Origin: a virus
DNA length: 62,530 nucleotides
IMG/VR virus record: IMGVR_UViG_3300046689_000627
Span: 1 to 62,530 of that record
Direction: 5' to 3' (one strand)
The notes below the pieces were generated by a model. That model did not search any database. It was not told the DNA's origin and worked only from the letters and a program-made list of their open reading frames with translations. The position numbers were made by a program, and so were the translations under genes. Shown piece by piece: positions 15,418-22,162 of the stretch. Within the stretch, counting starts at the first letter, position 1; every line of letters begins with the position of its first letter.

Positions 15418-15699
15418 TCAGGCGTCCTCGGCAGGCTTCTGCTTCGCTGAGCGGCTGTGCCCGCGGGCGATGCCGCTGACGCGTTCGGGTTTGACGCCGA
15501 GCGCGGGCGCCATGTCGGTGTAGCTGATGCCGTCGCGTTCGCGCAGCGTGCGCACGACGTGCTGTCGCTGTTCCCGTAGCCACTTCTGAAGGTCCGGGAT
15601 GGCGTTGAGGGCTTCGGTGAGCGCGACGGCTTGGTCCAGGGTCTCGTCGCTGGCCACGAGGGCCGTGAGCTGCTCGAAAGGCGGGGGCGGCTTGTCCAT
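15418..15699 (-). CDS. Small HTH regulator, candidate repressor
   Basis: A 93-residue protein counted from ATG 15699; the longer frame upstream only reads through the operator region. The N-terminal half is helical, and the C-terminal half carries a helix-turn-helix: LRERDGISYTDMAPALGVKP, then ERVSGIARGHSR. It faces the 15816-16704 operon across three GTGGGTACCCAC-type palindromes, one of them 13 bases from its own start, so it is the obvious binder and probably autoregulated. The absence of a ribosome site suggests leaderless translation. It may serve as a lysogeny switch, since no CI-type repressor is seen elsewhere. Confidence 0.7.
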   Translation of the reverse strand: MDKPPPPFEQLTALVASDETLDQAVALTEALNAIPDLQKWLREQRQHVVRTLRERDGISYTDMAPALGVKPERVSGIARGHSRSAKQKPAEDA

Positions 15700-15711
15700 A
15701 CGGAGAGAGTA

Positions 15712-15770
15712 GTGGGTACCCGCCAAAGAATCTAGTGGGTACCCACTTGACGTAATTGATGGGTACCCAC
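15712..15770. promoter_or_regulatory. Three tandem palindromic operators
   Basis: GTGGGTACCCGC (15712-15723), GTGGGTACCCAC (15735-15746) and ATGGGTACCCAC (15759-15770). Centres are 23 and 24 bases apart, a little over two helical turns. Only the middle site is a perfect palindrome. They fill the gap between divergent genes. Confidence 0.85.
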
Positions 15771-15776
15771 TAACTT
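15747..15776 (+). promoter_or_regulatory. Promoter of the RNA-ligase operon
   Basis: TTGACG (15747-15752), an 18-base spacer and TAACTT (15771-15776). The third operator lies wholly inside the spacer and the second abuts the -35 box, so repressor binding would block RNA polymerase. Confidence 0.7.
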
Positions 15777-15815
15777 GGAGGTATCGCAAGGGAACGGCAT
15801 ACAGGGGAGACGGAA

Positions 15816-16061
15816 ATGGCCAGCAGGGTTCACGCGAAGAGCACCGACACCAACGGAATGATCCGCATGGCCAAGACGGTCGCCGCACACGACGGCGTCA
15901 CCCAGTACCTGATCCCCGGCTACTACGGACTCCACCTCGACACCAGCCCCGCCCGCGGCGTGCAATACCTTCGCGTCGAGCCGAACGGCGAAGTGTGGAA
16001 GCACTCCCGCTGGCAGAACGGCGGGCCCAACGGACCCGAGGCGCCCAAGCAGATCGTCTGA
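15816..16061 (+). CDS. Small hypothetical protein, first gene of the RNA-ligase operon
   Basis: An 81-residue protein (MASRVHAKSTDTNGMIRMAK) with a compact alpha/beta look: GVTQYLIPGYYGLHLDTS, VQYLRVEPNGEVWKHSRW. It has a GGGGAG ribosome site and is the first gene behind the triple-operator promoter. No family recognised. Its partner is the RNA ligase 22 bases downstream. Confidence 0.6.
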   Translation: MASRVHAKSTDTNGMIRMAKTVAAHDGVTQYLIPGYYGLHLDTSPARGVQYLRVEPNGEVWKHSRWQNGGPNGPEAPKQIV

Positions 16062-16083
16062 CATCAAGAAAGGAGGGCTCACG

Positions 16084-16704
16084 ATGGACGTGCAGCTGCC
16101 GCGCTACCCGCGCACGCCACACCTGCCCACCTCCCCCGGAGCAACCGCAGATGACGTGCGCGGCGACTGGGCGTCCTTCGTGACGGAACCCGGCGCCGAG
16201 GTCGTCGCGACTCTCAAGATGGACGGGGAGAACACCACGCTCCACAGCGGCGGAATGTACGCCCGCTCGCCGTCCGGGCGCAGCCGGCCCTGGCAGGACC
16301 GCATGCGGGCGCTCGCCTCGGCGATCTGCCCCGACATTCCGGAGGGCTGGTTCGTGTGCGGCGAGAACCTCACCGTCCCCCACTCGATCCACTACGCAAG
16401 GTCCGTGCCGCAGTTCGCAGTCTTCTCCATCTGGAACGGCGACACCTGCCTGGCATGGGACGAGACAGTCGAATGGGCCGAGCTGTTGGGCCTGCCGACC
16501 GTGCCGGTCATCTACCGGGGCGAGCGCCCGACCCTGGACGTCCTGCACCGGAGGTTCACCGACAGCACCAACACGGACGCCGATGAGGGCTACGTGGTGC
16601 GCGATGCCCGATCGTTCCAGCGGAGCGAGTTCGGAGGGCGGATCGCCAAGTGGGTGCGTGCCGGACACGTAACCACGAACGGCAACTGGCCGCTGACCGC
16701 ATAG
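16084..16704 (+). CDS. RNA ligase family protein
   Basis: A 206-residue protein with the nucleotidyltransferase signature of ATP-dependent RNA ligases: motif I KMDGEN with candidate AMP-accepting Lys45, a downstream Arg (MYARSP), motif III-like FVCGENLTVPHS (Glu94), motif IV DEGYVVR (Glu168) and motif V-like Lys189 (IAKW). It lacks a long C-terminal domain, like short Rnl-type enzymes. It would seal RNA breaks. A near-perfect AAAGGAGGG ribosome site precedes it. Control by the triple operator suggests use on induction, perhaps to repair tRNA cut by host defences (inference). Confidence 0.8.
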   Translation: MDVQLPRYPRTPHLPTSPGATADDVRGDWASFVTEPGAEVVATLKMDGENTTLHSGGMYARSPSGRSRPWQDRMRALASAICPDIPEGWFVCGENLTVPHSIHYARSVPQFAVFSIWNGDTCLAWDETVEWAELLGLPTVPVIYRGERPTLDVLHRRFTDSTNTDADEGYVVRDARSFQRSEFGGRIAKWVRAGHVTTNGNWPLTA

Positions 16705-16720
16705 CTGTCGCACCGTCGAG

Positions 16721-16743
16721 GCCCCGCCCCTAACGGGTGGGGC
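16721..16743 (+). terminator. Terminator of the RNA-ligase operon
   Basis: GCCCCGCCC pairs with GGGTGGGGC around a short loop, followed by TTTGG. It starts 17 bases after the RNA ligase stop. Confidence 0.75.
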
Positions 16744-16776
16744 TTTGGCGTGTCATGCACCGCATGTGAGCTTATC

Positions 16777-16804
16777 GTGCCCCAAGAAAATGATCTTGAG
16801 GCAC
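16777..16804 (-). terminator. Hairpin downstream of the endonuclease VII remnant
   Basis: GTGCCCCAAGA and TCTTGAGGCAC form an 11-base stem with one mismatch. On the minus strand it follows the remnant's stop at 16849 and probably ended that gene. Confidence 0.5.
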
Positions 16805-16848
16805 TTCCCTGACTGTTCGAACCGTTCGATTCTTCGTCAGGAGCCGTT

Positions 16849-16995
16849 TTAAGCAGCGGCGCAGTCTTCGTCTCGTTCAGTCGCATCGGGCGAGTGGCGC
16901 TCCAGGTACGCGACCATGGCGCGCAGGACCCGGAGACTGTCCTGCGCGTTGCCGAGCGCGTAGTTGCAGGGACGACAGAGCGAAGGCTGTGAACG
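16849..16995 (-). pseudogene. Remnant of an endonuclease VII-type HNH gene
   Basis: The minus frame ending in TAA at 16849 reads SLCRPCNYALGNAQDSLRVL, then RAMVAYLERHSPDATERDED. This resembles the C-terminal part of Streptomyces recombination endonuclease VII proteins (L-C-x-x-C-N, GN.xDS...LR, YL). No start or catalytic HNH part is found upstream, so it appears truncated. A frame change or unusual start could hide the rest. Confidence 0.5.
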
Positions 16996-17058
16996 GCGGC
17001 CTGGACCGCCTGTTTCGCAGGCTTGGACCGCCCACCGAGCAGTGACCCCAGCACGTAC

Positions 17059-17091
17059 GGTGCCCCCGCTGAGGAAAGCAGCGGGGGCACC
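17059..17091 (-). terminator. Terminator of the GvpU-like gene
   Basis: GGTGCCCCCGCTG (17059-17071) and its perfect complement CAGCGGGGGCACC (17079-17091) around a 7-base loop, 18 bases past the stop. Confidence 0.85.
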
Positions 17092-17109
17092 GTTGCGCAG
17101 ACTATCGGG

Positions 17110-17547
17110 CTACTGAGGACGTCCCAACGACCAGCCCTGAACGTCCGCGATCCGCGCACGCCACAATGGGCGCGCCGGACCCTGAGGCACGATTCCGTCC
17201 ATGCTGCCGACGTAGTTCGTGATGAACTGCGCATCCCGAAGGTGCAGATGCGTTGGCCGGTCCGGACTGTGTTCCGCCAGCTCTTCCTCGATGACCCCGA
17301 CCAGGTCGGAGATGACGTCCGAGCTTCCGCCGACTGTGGCCAGCCATGCCTTCAGTTCGCTCTGCCACCTGCCGTGGCCGATCAGCTCTCCGCACACGAT
17401 GGCTCCGCCTACCTGCAGCGTCACGCTGAGAGCAGCAGTGTGGGTCTTGTCCTCGTCCATCATGGCGAGGATCGACATCAGGTAGACGTCCCTGACCGGC
17501 TCTGGGATCACTACGTGACTGTGCGCCTCGTGGGTCTCTTCGCTCAC
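17110..17547 (-). CDS. GvpU-like protein
   Basis: A 145-residue protein. The first strands, LSVTLQVGGAIVCGELIGHG, and the C-terminal block HLHLRDAQFI ... WRARIADVQGWSLG match the layout I recall for Bacillus gas vesicle accessory protein GvpU (LDISLNVNGAVISG, then FWRGKIAEVDGFFLG). GvpU is linked to gas-vesicle clustering. No other gas vesicle genes are nearby, so a moonlighting or phage role is likely. It lies downstream of dCTP deaminase in the same direction. Confidence 0.6.
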   Translation of the reverse strand: MSEETHEAHSHVVIPEPVRDVYLMSILAMMDEDKTHTAALSVTLQVGGAIVCGELIGHGRWQSELKAWLATVGGSSDVISDLVGVIEEELAEHSPDRPTHLHLRDAQFITNYVGSMDGIVPQGPARPLWRARIADVQGWSLGRPQ

Positions 17548-17618
17548 CGCTCACCGTTCCCGCGTGTTGACGGACCACCGGCTGGCCACGGTATCCGGCT
17601 GTATCGGGAAAGGGGAGA

Positions 17619-18200
17619 TCAATCGATCAATGCGGTGCGGTGGAAGTTCTGCCAGGACCTCGAGGCGGTCGGGCCCCGCTGCCCCTGATACCGGGATCCG
17701 CGCACCGCGCTGCCGTACGGGAACTCTGCCGGGCCCGTCATCTGGAACACAGCCAGCTGGCCCACCTTCATACCCGGCCACAGCTTGATGGGGAGGGTCG
17801 CGAGATTGCTGAGCTCAAGCGTGACGTGGCCCTGGAAGCCGGGGTCGATGAACCCCGCGGTGGAGTGCGTGACCAAACCCAGGCGCCCAAGCGACGACTT
17901 CCCCTCGAGCCGCGCGGCCAGGTCGTCCGGCATGGACACCAGCTCGTACGTGGACGCCAGGACGAACTCCCCCGGGTGCAGCACGAACGGCTCCCCGTCG
18001 GCTGGTTCGACCAGGCGGGTCAGGTCCGGCTGCTCCTGGGCGGGGTCGATGTGCGTCCACCGGTGGTTCTCGAACACGCGGAAGGACCGGTCGAGGCGGA
18101 CGTCAATGGACGCCGGCTGAAGCATCGCCTCTTCGTACGGGGTGACGCCGAGCCGGCCGGAGGTGATCGCCTTACGCAGGTCGGTGTCGGAGAGCAGCAT
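17619..18200 (-). CDS. dcd: dCTP deaminase
   Basis: A 193-residue protein matching the family end to end: [12 protein letters not shown] start, [29 protein letters not shown], the signature [29 protein letters not shown] with the catalytic glutamate, then [10 protein letters not shown] and the NFHRT tail. It converts dCTP to dUTP and feeds thymidylate synthesis, or in a phage context adjusts the nucleotide pool. The length matches actinobacterial enzymes. A chromosomal copy would also be expected, so this may be a phage-borne paralogue. Confidence 0.93.
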   Translation of the reverse strand: MLLSDTDLRKAITSGRLGVTPYEEAMLQPASIDVRLDRSFRVFENHRWTHIDPAQEQPDLTRLVEPADGEPFVLHPGEFVLASTYELVSMPDDLAARLEGKSSLGRLGLVTHSTAGFIDPGFQGHVTLELSNLATLPIKLWPGMKVGQLAVFQMTGPAEFPYGSAVRGSRYQGQRGPTASRSWQNFHRTALID

Positions 18201-18209
18201 CCGCCGAGC

Positions 18210-18398
18210 CTACGGGCGCCCGGGCTTGGCCTTCCCCTGGGTGGCCCGCCACGTCTCGAGGTCGGCCTGGCACAGCACGCACAGCGGGCTCCCGCCGTTC
18301 CCGTACCGCTGGCAGGGGTGCTGGCAGGAGGTGCACGGGCCGATCAGGTTGGGCGGGCACTCCGGGGCGGGCGGCTTGGGTCTGGCTGGTGTACTCAC
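18210..18398 (-). CDS. Small zinc-ribbon protein
   Basis: A 62-residue protein. GPCTSCQHPCQRYGNGG and LCVLCQADLETW supply CxxC pairs that should bind zinc. It has a proline-rich start and a basic end (KAKPGRP). It lies 9 bases upstream of dcd, in the same operon. Function unknown. Confidence 0.6.
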   Translation of the reverse strand: MSTPARPKPPAPECPPNLIGPCTSCQHPCQRYGNGGSPLCVLCQADLETWRATQGKAKPGRP

Positions 18399-18432
18399 CC
18401 TCGCATCGTACGTACGCGCGGGCGTGGAGGCT

Positions 18433-18648
18433 TCAGGGCTTGCCAGCTTCCCGATCGGTGCGGATACGGCCGCGTGGGTCGAGGATGCCGTCGGCGATGG
18501 CGAGCATGCGCAGCGCGCGCCGGAAGACGTCGCCGCGTTTGTCCCTGCGGCGTGCGTAGGCGGCGAGGATGAGTGCCGAGCTGTCGTCGGGCCACCAGCG
18601 GATCGGTGGCCGGGGACTTCGGCTTGCAGGTTCGGTCACATCTCTCAT
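18433..18648 (-). CDS. Small hypothetical protein
   Basis: From ATG 18648, a 71-residue protein MRDVTEPASRSPRPPIRWWP with a helical, basic centre (SALILAAYARRRDKRGDVFR) and a charged end. An earlier ATG (18690) falls in the terminator hairpin and is less likely. No domain recognised. Confidence 0.5.
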   Translation of the reverse strand: MRDVTEPASRSPRPPIRWWPDDSSALILAAYARRRDKRGDVFRRALRMLAIADGILDPRGRIRTDREAGKP

Positions 18649-18698
18649 GGTTGCGCCGATCCCGTACGACGTTCCCCCGGCGCCCGGCATGACGAAGA

Positions 18699-18729
18699 GC
18701 CCCGCCCCTCCCGAAGGAGGTGGCGGGGC
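18699..18729 (-). terminator. Terminator at the end of the late operon
   Basis: GCCCCGCCCCTCC pairs with GGAGGTGGCGGGGC around CGAA, ending 4 bases before the collagen-like gene's stop. It would end the long leftward late transcript. Confidence 0.8.
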
Positions 18730-18732
18730 CTG

Positions 18733-19401
18733 TCAGGTGCGGCGTTTCAGGCCGAGGGGCAGCAGCGGCGTCGGCGTGGTGCTCGGGGCTGACTGGTCGC
18801 TGGGGCTGGGGCTCGGTGAGGCGGTGGGGCTGGCGGTGGACGTCTGTACGCAGTGGTAGCGGGGATTGTCCGGGTCGAAGTTGTCGACCGGCTCGCACCG
18901 GTACTCGTTGCCGTCCTGGTCGGTGTACGTCCACGACGACGGTGGTGAACCGTTACTGCCGTCCTTGCCGGGCGCCCCGGGTGCCCCGGACGCCCCGTCC
19001 TGGCCGGTGGCGCCGGTCGGGCCGACGATGCTTGACCCGGATGGTCCCGGAGGCCCGGTCGGGCCGGGGCTGGGGGTGATGGTGGGGGCGGCCTTGCCCG
19101 GCTTCCCTGATGCGCCCGACGGTCCTGCCGGTCCGGACGGACCGACCACGCCGGCCGCGCCGGTAGAGCCGGTGGAGCCGCGCGGGCCGACGACTGGTGT
19201 GGCGCCCAGGGAGCGGACCTGTGCCGCCAGGAGGTCGCCGCGGTGCTGCTCGGCCGTCAGTTCCTGGTTCATCAGCAGGAATCCGGTGACCACGGCCGCC
19301 AGCGTTGCCGCGGCCAGGACGATCGCCGCAGCAGCGACCACGTTGCCCCGGCGGCGGCGTTTGCCTGCTTCCACCCGGCTGCCAGGTCGCGGGTGATTCA
19401 C
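18733..19401 (-). CDS. Membrane-anchored collagen-like protein
   Basis: A 222-residue protein. A basic start (KRRRRGN) is followed by one transmembrane helix (~20-45) and a short coil. Then come Gly-x-y triplets over about residues 70-150 (GPRGSTGSTGAAGVVGPSG, GKDGSNGSP). A Cys-containing globular patch follows (YTDQDGNEYRCEPVDNFD) and a Ser/Pro/Thr tail. Phage collagen-like proteins are usually tail or head fibres; an N-terminal membrane anchor at the end of the lysis cassette is different and suggests a cell-envelope role, perhaps in lysogens. The start is coupled to the upstream gene. Confidence 0.75.
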   Translation of the reverse strand: MNHPRPGSRVEAGKRRRRGNVVAAAAIVLAAATLAAVVTGFLLMNQELTAEQHRGDLLAAQVRSLGATPVVGPRGSTGSTGAAGVVGPSGPAGPSGASGKPGKAAPTITPSPGPTGPPGPSGSSIVGPTGATGQDGASGAPGAPGKDGSNGSPPSSWTYTDQDGNEYRCEPVDNFDPDNPRYHCVQTSTASPTASPSPSPSDQSAPSTTPTPLLPLGLKRRT

Positions 19402-19745
19402 TACTTGCCTCCTCCGACCATGAACAGCACGACGGGCAGGACAAGGCCGAGCACCGGGATGAGCACCGATGCCACCATCCAGCGGCGGGTCTGCGTGACA
19501 CGGTTCGCGTCCTGATCCCGCCGGTCGTTGATCGCCCTCACGTCCTGGTCGTGTCTCTGCTCGAGGCGTTGCACGGCGACCGCCAGCTCCGCGATGTCCT
19601 TCGCGGTGGCCGCTTTCTCCACGGCGTACACATCGGCGCTCACCAGCCTGTCGAGCCGAGACTGGATCTGTGCCATGTCGTCGCGTACGTCGCCGCGCAG
19701 GGCCTGGATGAGCCGCCCGAGCTCCGCGTTCGACGGATCATCCAC
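19401..19745 (-). CDS. Coiled-coil protein with C-terminal membrane helix
   Basis: A 114-residue protein. Residues 1-80 are charged heptad-like helices (IQALRGDVRDDMAQIQSRLD, LAVAVQRLEQRHDQDVRAIN). A C-terminal hydrophobic helix (WMVASVLIPVLGLVLPVVLF) ends in GGGK. The pattern fits haemolysin XhlA-like or holin-accessory proteins found beside phage lysis genes. It lies between the holin-like and collagen-like genes. Confidence 0.65.
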   Translation of the reverse strand: MDDPSNAELGRLIQALRGDVRDDMAQIQSRLDRLVSADVYAVEKAATAKDIAELAVAVQRLEQRHDQDVRAINDRRDQDANRVTQTRRWMVASVLIPVLGLVLPVVLFMVGGGK

Positions 19746-19778
19746 GGCGTGCTCCGGTGGGGGGTTTCGGTAACAGGG

Positions 19779-20153
19779 TCAGTCCACGCTCTGCACCGGA
19801 GTCGGGCCCGGACGACTCGGGGCGGTCGCGGCGACCGGTGCGGTGACCTGGGTGCGCGACCACAGGCCGATCACGACGGAGACGCCGGACAGCCACAGTG
19901 CCTGGTGGTCGGCATCCAGCTTGAGGCCGAAGCCGACGGCGGCGGCGATGAGGGCCTGCGCGAGGTTGAACACAGCGGCGCCGATGCTGTCATGGGCCAT
20001 GATGGCGATCGCCAGGGCGACGACGCACGCGGCGGCCGTGTTGACGGTGGCCTGCTGCTCCACGGTGGCGTGGAAGACGTACGCGGAGCCGAGCTTGACG
20101 AGGATGCTGACGAGGGCCAGCACGGCGGCCGGCTCTCTGCCGAAGATCTTCAT
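19779..20153 (-). CDS. Holin-like membrane protein
   Basis: A 124-residue protein, MKIFGREPAAVLALVSILVK, with three to four hydrophobic helices covering most of residues 8-100, then a Pro-rich hydrophilic tail. The position directly after the amidase and the topology fit a holin that releases endolysin. No family-specific motif is visible, so the call rests on context. Confidence 0.65.
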   Translation of the reverse strand: MKIFGREPAAVLALVSILVKLGSAYVFHATVEQQATVNTAAACVVALAIAIMAHDSIGAAVFNLAQALIAAAVGFGLKLDADHQALWLSGVSVVIGLWSRTQVTAPVAATAPSRPGPTPVQSVD

Positions 20154-20180
20154 GAGGGTCTCCAGTTTGTTCAGGAGGGG

Positions 20181-21020
20181 TCAGACGTTGGGAACGTGGA
20201 GCTTTGCCCACGAGGTCGGGCCGGGGGTGCCGTTGGCGTCCGTGCCGGTGTAGCCGAGGTGTCGCTGCCAGGCTGCGTAGGAGGCGACGTCGCCGGAGCC
20301 CCACACGTCCGCGTTGGCCGAGCTGACGTAGTGGTTGCAGCCGACGGCGACGAGTCGCTTGTGCATCGCCGCGATGATCGGGCTGCGGCGGCCCGCCGTG
20401 AAGAACGAGGCGCCCGGGAACGGCTCGTAGGTCGGCGTCGGGGTGACCGGGGTGGGGCCGACCGCGAACAGGTTCGGCATCGGGCCCGGGTCGACGTGAC
20501 TGTTGCCGGGGATCTGGTTGTGCCCGTAGTGACCGCCCAGCTTCAGCCAGGTGTCCAGGGAGACGGTGTCGCGGGCGAACGCTGTGGGCGCACCGCCGGG
20601 CCACGCGTCCGGGACGCCGAGGCTGCGCAGCCACGTCATGATGCCGTCGAGGCCCTTGCACGGGGTGTCACGGACGGTCGCGTACTTCTTGCCGCCGACG
20701 GTCTCGCCCTCGGTGAAGACGGTCTCGATCTGGATGCAGTGCGTGCCGGTGCGGTTCGTCTTCACGGTGCCCGCGTTCTGCAACGACAGACTGCGGGAGT
20801 CCGCGGGGAACATCTGGGCTATCTCGCCGGTGAACGGATCCCACAGCAGGTGGGGGGCGACGTCGGCGCCGCCGCCGGTGAACCAGCCCAGTTCGTTGGC
20901 GAACGTCCAGTCTTTGGCGTTCGAGGTGATGTGCCACACCGCGCGGGCGGGGCCGCCGTTCATCGCGCCGGTGTTCCCGAGCGAGTGCCGAGCCGCGCCC
21001 GGCATCCACAGGTCGACCAT
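20181..21020 (-). CDS. N-acetylmuramoyl-L-alanine amidase endolysin
   Basis: A 279-residue protein from ATG 21020 (GAAGGGAA upstream). The amidase_2-like domain spans ~1-190: zinc ligands His30 (AVWHITSN) and the GHNQIPGNSHVDPG block (His167, His175), with TGTHCIQIET in the core strand. After a Pro/Thr linker, residues ~205-279 form a peptidoglycan-binding domain (IIAAMHKRLVAVGCN, WGSGDVASYAAWQRHLGY). It should cut the amide bond in peptidoglycan and lyse the host. It stands between a papain-like peptidase and the holin. Confidence 0.87.
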   Translation of the reverse strand: MVDLWMPGAARHSLGNTGAMNGGPARAVWHITSNAKDWTFANELGWFTGGGADVAPHLLWDPFTGEIAQMFPADSRSLSLQNAGTVKTNRTGTHCIQIETVFTEGETVGGKKYATVRDTPCKGLDGIMTWLRSLGVPDAWPGGAPTAFARDTVSLDTWLKLGGHYGHNQIPGNSHVDPGPMPNLFAVGPTPVTPTPTYEPFPGASFFTAGRRSPIIAAMHKRLVAVGCNHYVSSANADVWGSGDVASYAAWQRHLGYTGTDANGTPGPTSWAKLHVPNV

Positions 21021-21022
21021 GG

Positions 21023-21880
21023 TCACATTCCCTTCGCTTCGAGCCACGTGTGAGCAGCGGCCGCGAACGCCAGGTCCGGGTCGGCGGGCGTGGGGGTGGG
21101 GGTGGGTGGCACGTTGGCGAAGGGGTTCGGATCGCCGGTGAGGCCGGCGTAGTCCTCGCCCATGGTGCGCATGTCGATGCCGGTCGGAGACTTGCCGTCC
21201 TTGAACCACTCGGCGGTGACCGGCAGATAGATCTCGTCGACCTCGTGCTGGTAGAACGCCTGCGTCATCCCCTGCTCGGCACCCCAGGTGATGACCTTCC
21301 ATATGCCGGGGCCGAACGCACCGAGGAGGACGCAGTGGCCGCCGAGGCTGCGCGAGCCGCGTACGTAGTCCCACGGCTTGCCCGCGTTGAACTGGTCCTC
21401 GGCGGACTGCGGCACGTTCATGCCGATCGACACACCGCCGAACAGGGCGATGGCCTGCTTGACGAGGGTGGTGTTGCTGGGGTGGATGGACGCGTAGGCG
21501 AGGATCTTGTGTCCGCCGACGCCGGTCCGCATCCAGTAGCCCATGACGTCCGCGATGCGGCAGCCGACATCGGTGGAGGGGTCGCCCGGCTTGTAGCCGG
21601 AGACGGCCTCGTAGCCGGTGAGGACCGCGGTGTCGGTCACCTGGACGGCGGTGCCGGTGGACGCCTTGGTGATGAGTTCGATGTGGTGGCCGATCTCAGC
21701 GAACGTGCAGTCGCCGATCTCGTCGTTGCCGTACATGGGCCAGCCCGCTGCGTCGACGGGGGCCTGCCAGTCCACGCTGGCGGGGGGCGCCGGAAGTTCC
21801 GGCGTGACGTAGTCCTCCAGCCGCAGCTGCGGCCGAGCGGGTTGGGCGGGAAGCTTCCCGCCACGGAACCTGATGGTCAA
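21023..21880 (-). CDS. Papain-like cysteine peptidase of the lysis module
   Basis: A 285-residue protein. GNDEIGDCTFAEIGHH places a candidate nucleophile at Cys58 in a papain-type setting. GGHCVLLGAFG gives candidate His182 and KVITWGAEQG matches the region after the active-site Asn (Asn replaced by Thr). The C-terminus has a PTPTPTPADP linker and a short helix. It lies 2 bases before the amidase, so it may be a second wall or tail-associated hydrolase. The substrate is unknown; no signal peptide is seen. Confidence 0.65.
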   Translation of the reverse strand: MTIRFRGGKLPAQPARPQLRLEDYVTPELPAPPASVDWQAPVDAAGWPMYGNDEIGDCTFAEIGHHIELITKASTGTAVQVTDTAVLTGYEAVSGYKPGDPSTDVGCRIADVMGYWMRTGVGGHKILAYASIHPSNTTLVKQAIALFGGVSIGMNVPQSAEDQFNAGKPWDYVRGSRSLGGHCVLLGAFGPGIWKVITWGAEQGMTQAFYQHEVDEIYLPVTAEWFKDGKSPTGIDMRTMGEDYAGLTGDPNPFANVPPTPTPTPADPDLAFAAAAHTWLEAKGM

Positions 21881-21900
21881 GTGCCCTCCCGGGCATGGGA

Positions 21901-21923
21901 AAGGCCCCCGTTGCGGGGGCCTT
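21901..21923 (-). terminator. Hairpin terminator between tail and lysis genes
   Basis: AAGGCCCCCG pairs perfectly with CGGGGGCCTT around TTG. It lies between the small Cys protein gene and the peptidase gene, and could reduce tail-module transcripts entering the lysis genes. Confidence 0.8.
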
Positions 21924-21952
21924 GGGTGGAAGGTTTCGCCAGCCGGAGCCGG

Positions 21953-22162
21953 TCAGGAGACTTCGGGCTGGGGGTCGAGGAGAGTCGCGGTGAGGATCTC
22001 CATGTTCTGGTGGCACAGGCCGCACTGGACGTAGCAGTTGGTGCCGGCGTTGGAGTAGAAGGGGTTGACCTCGAAGGTCTTGTCGAAGTTGGGGCAGGCC
22101 TCGTTGTTGTCGCGGGCGGTGACCGCGTAGTAGAGGGCCGGTTGGAACGTCACGTCGCTCAT
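21953..22162 (-). CDS. Small CxxC protein of the tail module
   Basis: A 69-residue protein, MSDVTFQPALYYAVTARDNN, with EACPNFDKTF and CYVQCGLCHQNME, giving clustered cysteines that could bind zinc. The start overlaps the stop of the minor tail gene by 4 bases. Function unknown; probably a small tail or lysis accessory. Confidence 0.6.
   Translation of the reverse strand: MSDVTFQPALYYAVTARDNNEACPNFDKTFEVNPFYSNAGTNCYVQCGLCHQNMEILTATLLDPQPEVS

Larger units (their letters stand above)
16705..17109. other. Convergent intergenic region with terminators and a gene remnant
   Basis: About 400 bases between convergent operons. It holds three hairpins (16721, 16777, 17059) and, on the minus strand, a short fragment resembling the end of an endonuclease VII-type gene (16849 to ~16995). 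I see no complete gene. Confidence 0.6.

Noticed and set aside
16590-17234. 214-codon minus open frame
   Set aside because: It crosses the terminators and the end of the RNA ligase and is Arg/Ser-rich; the only protein-like part is in another frame.
19305-21053. 582-codon plus-strand open frame over the lysis genes
   Set aside because: Antisense to the holin-like and amidase genes, which have clear motifs and membrane helices.
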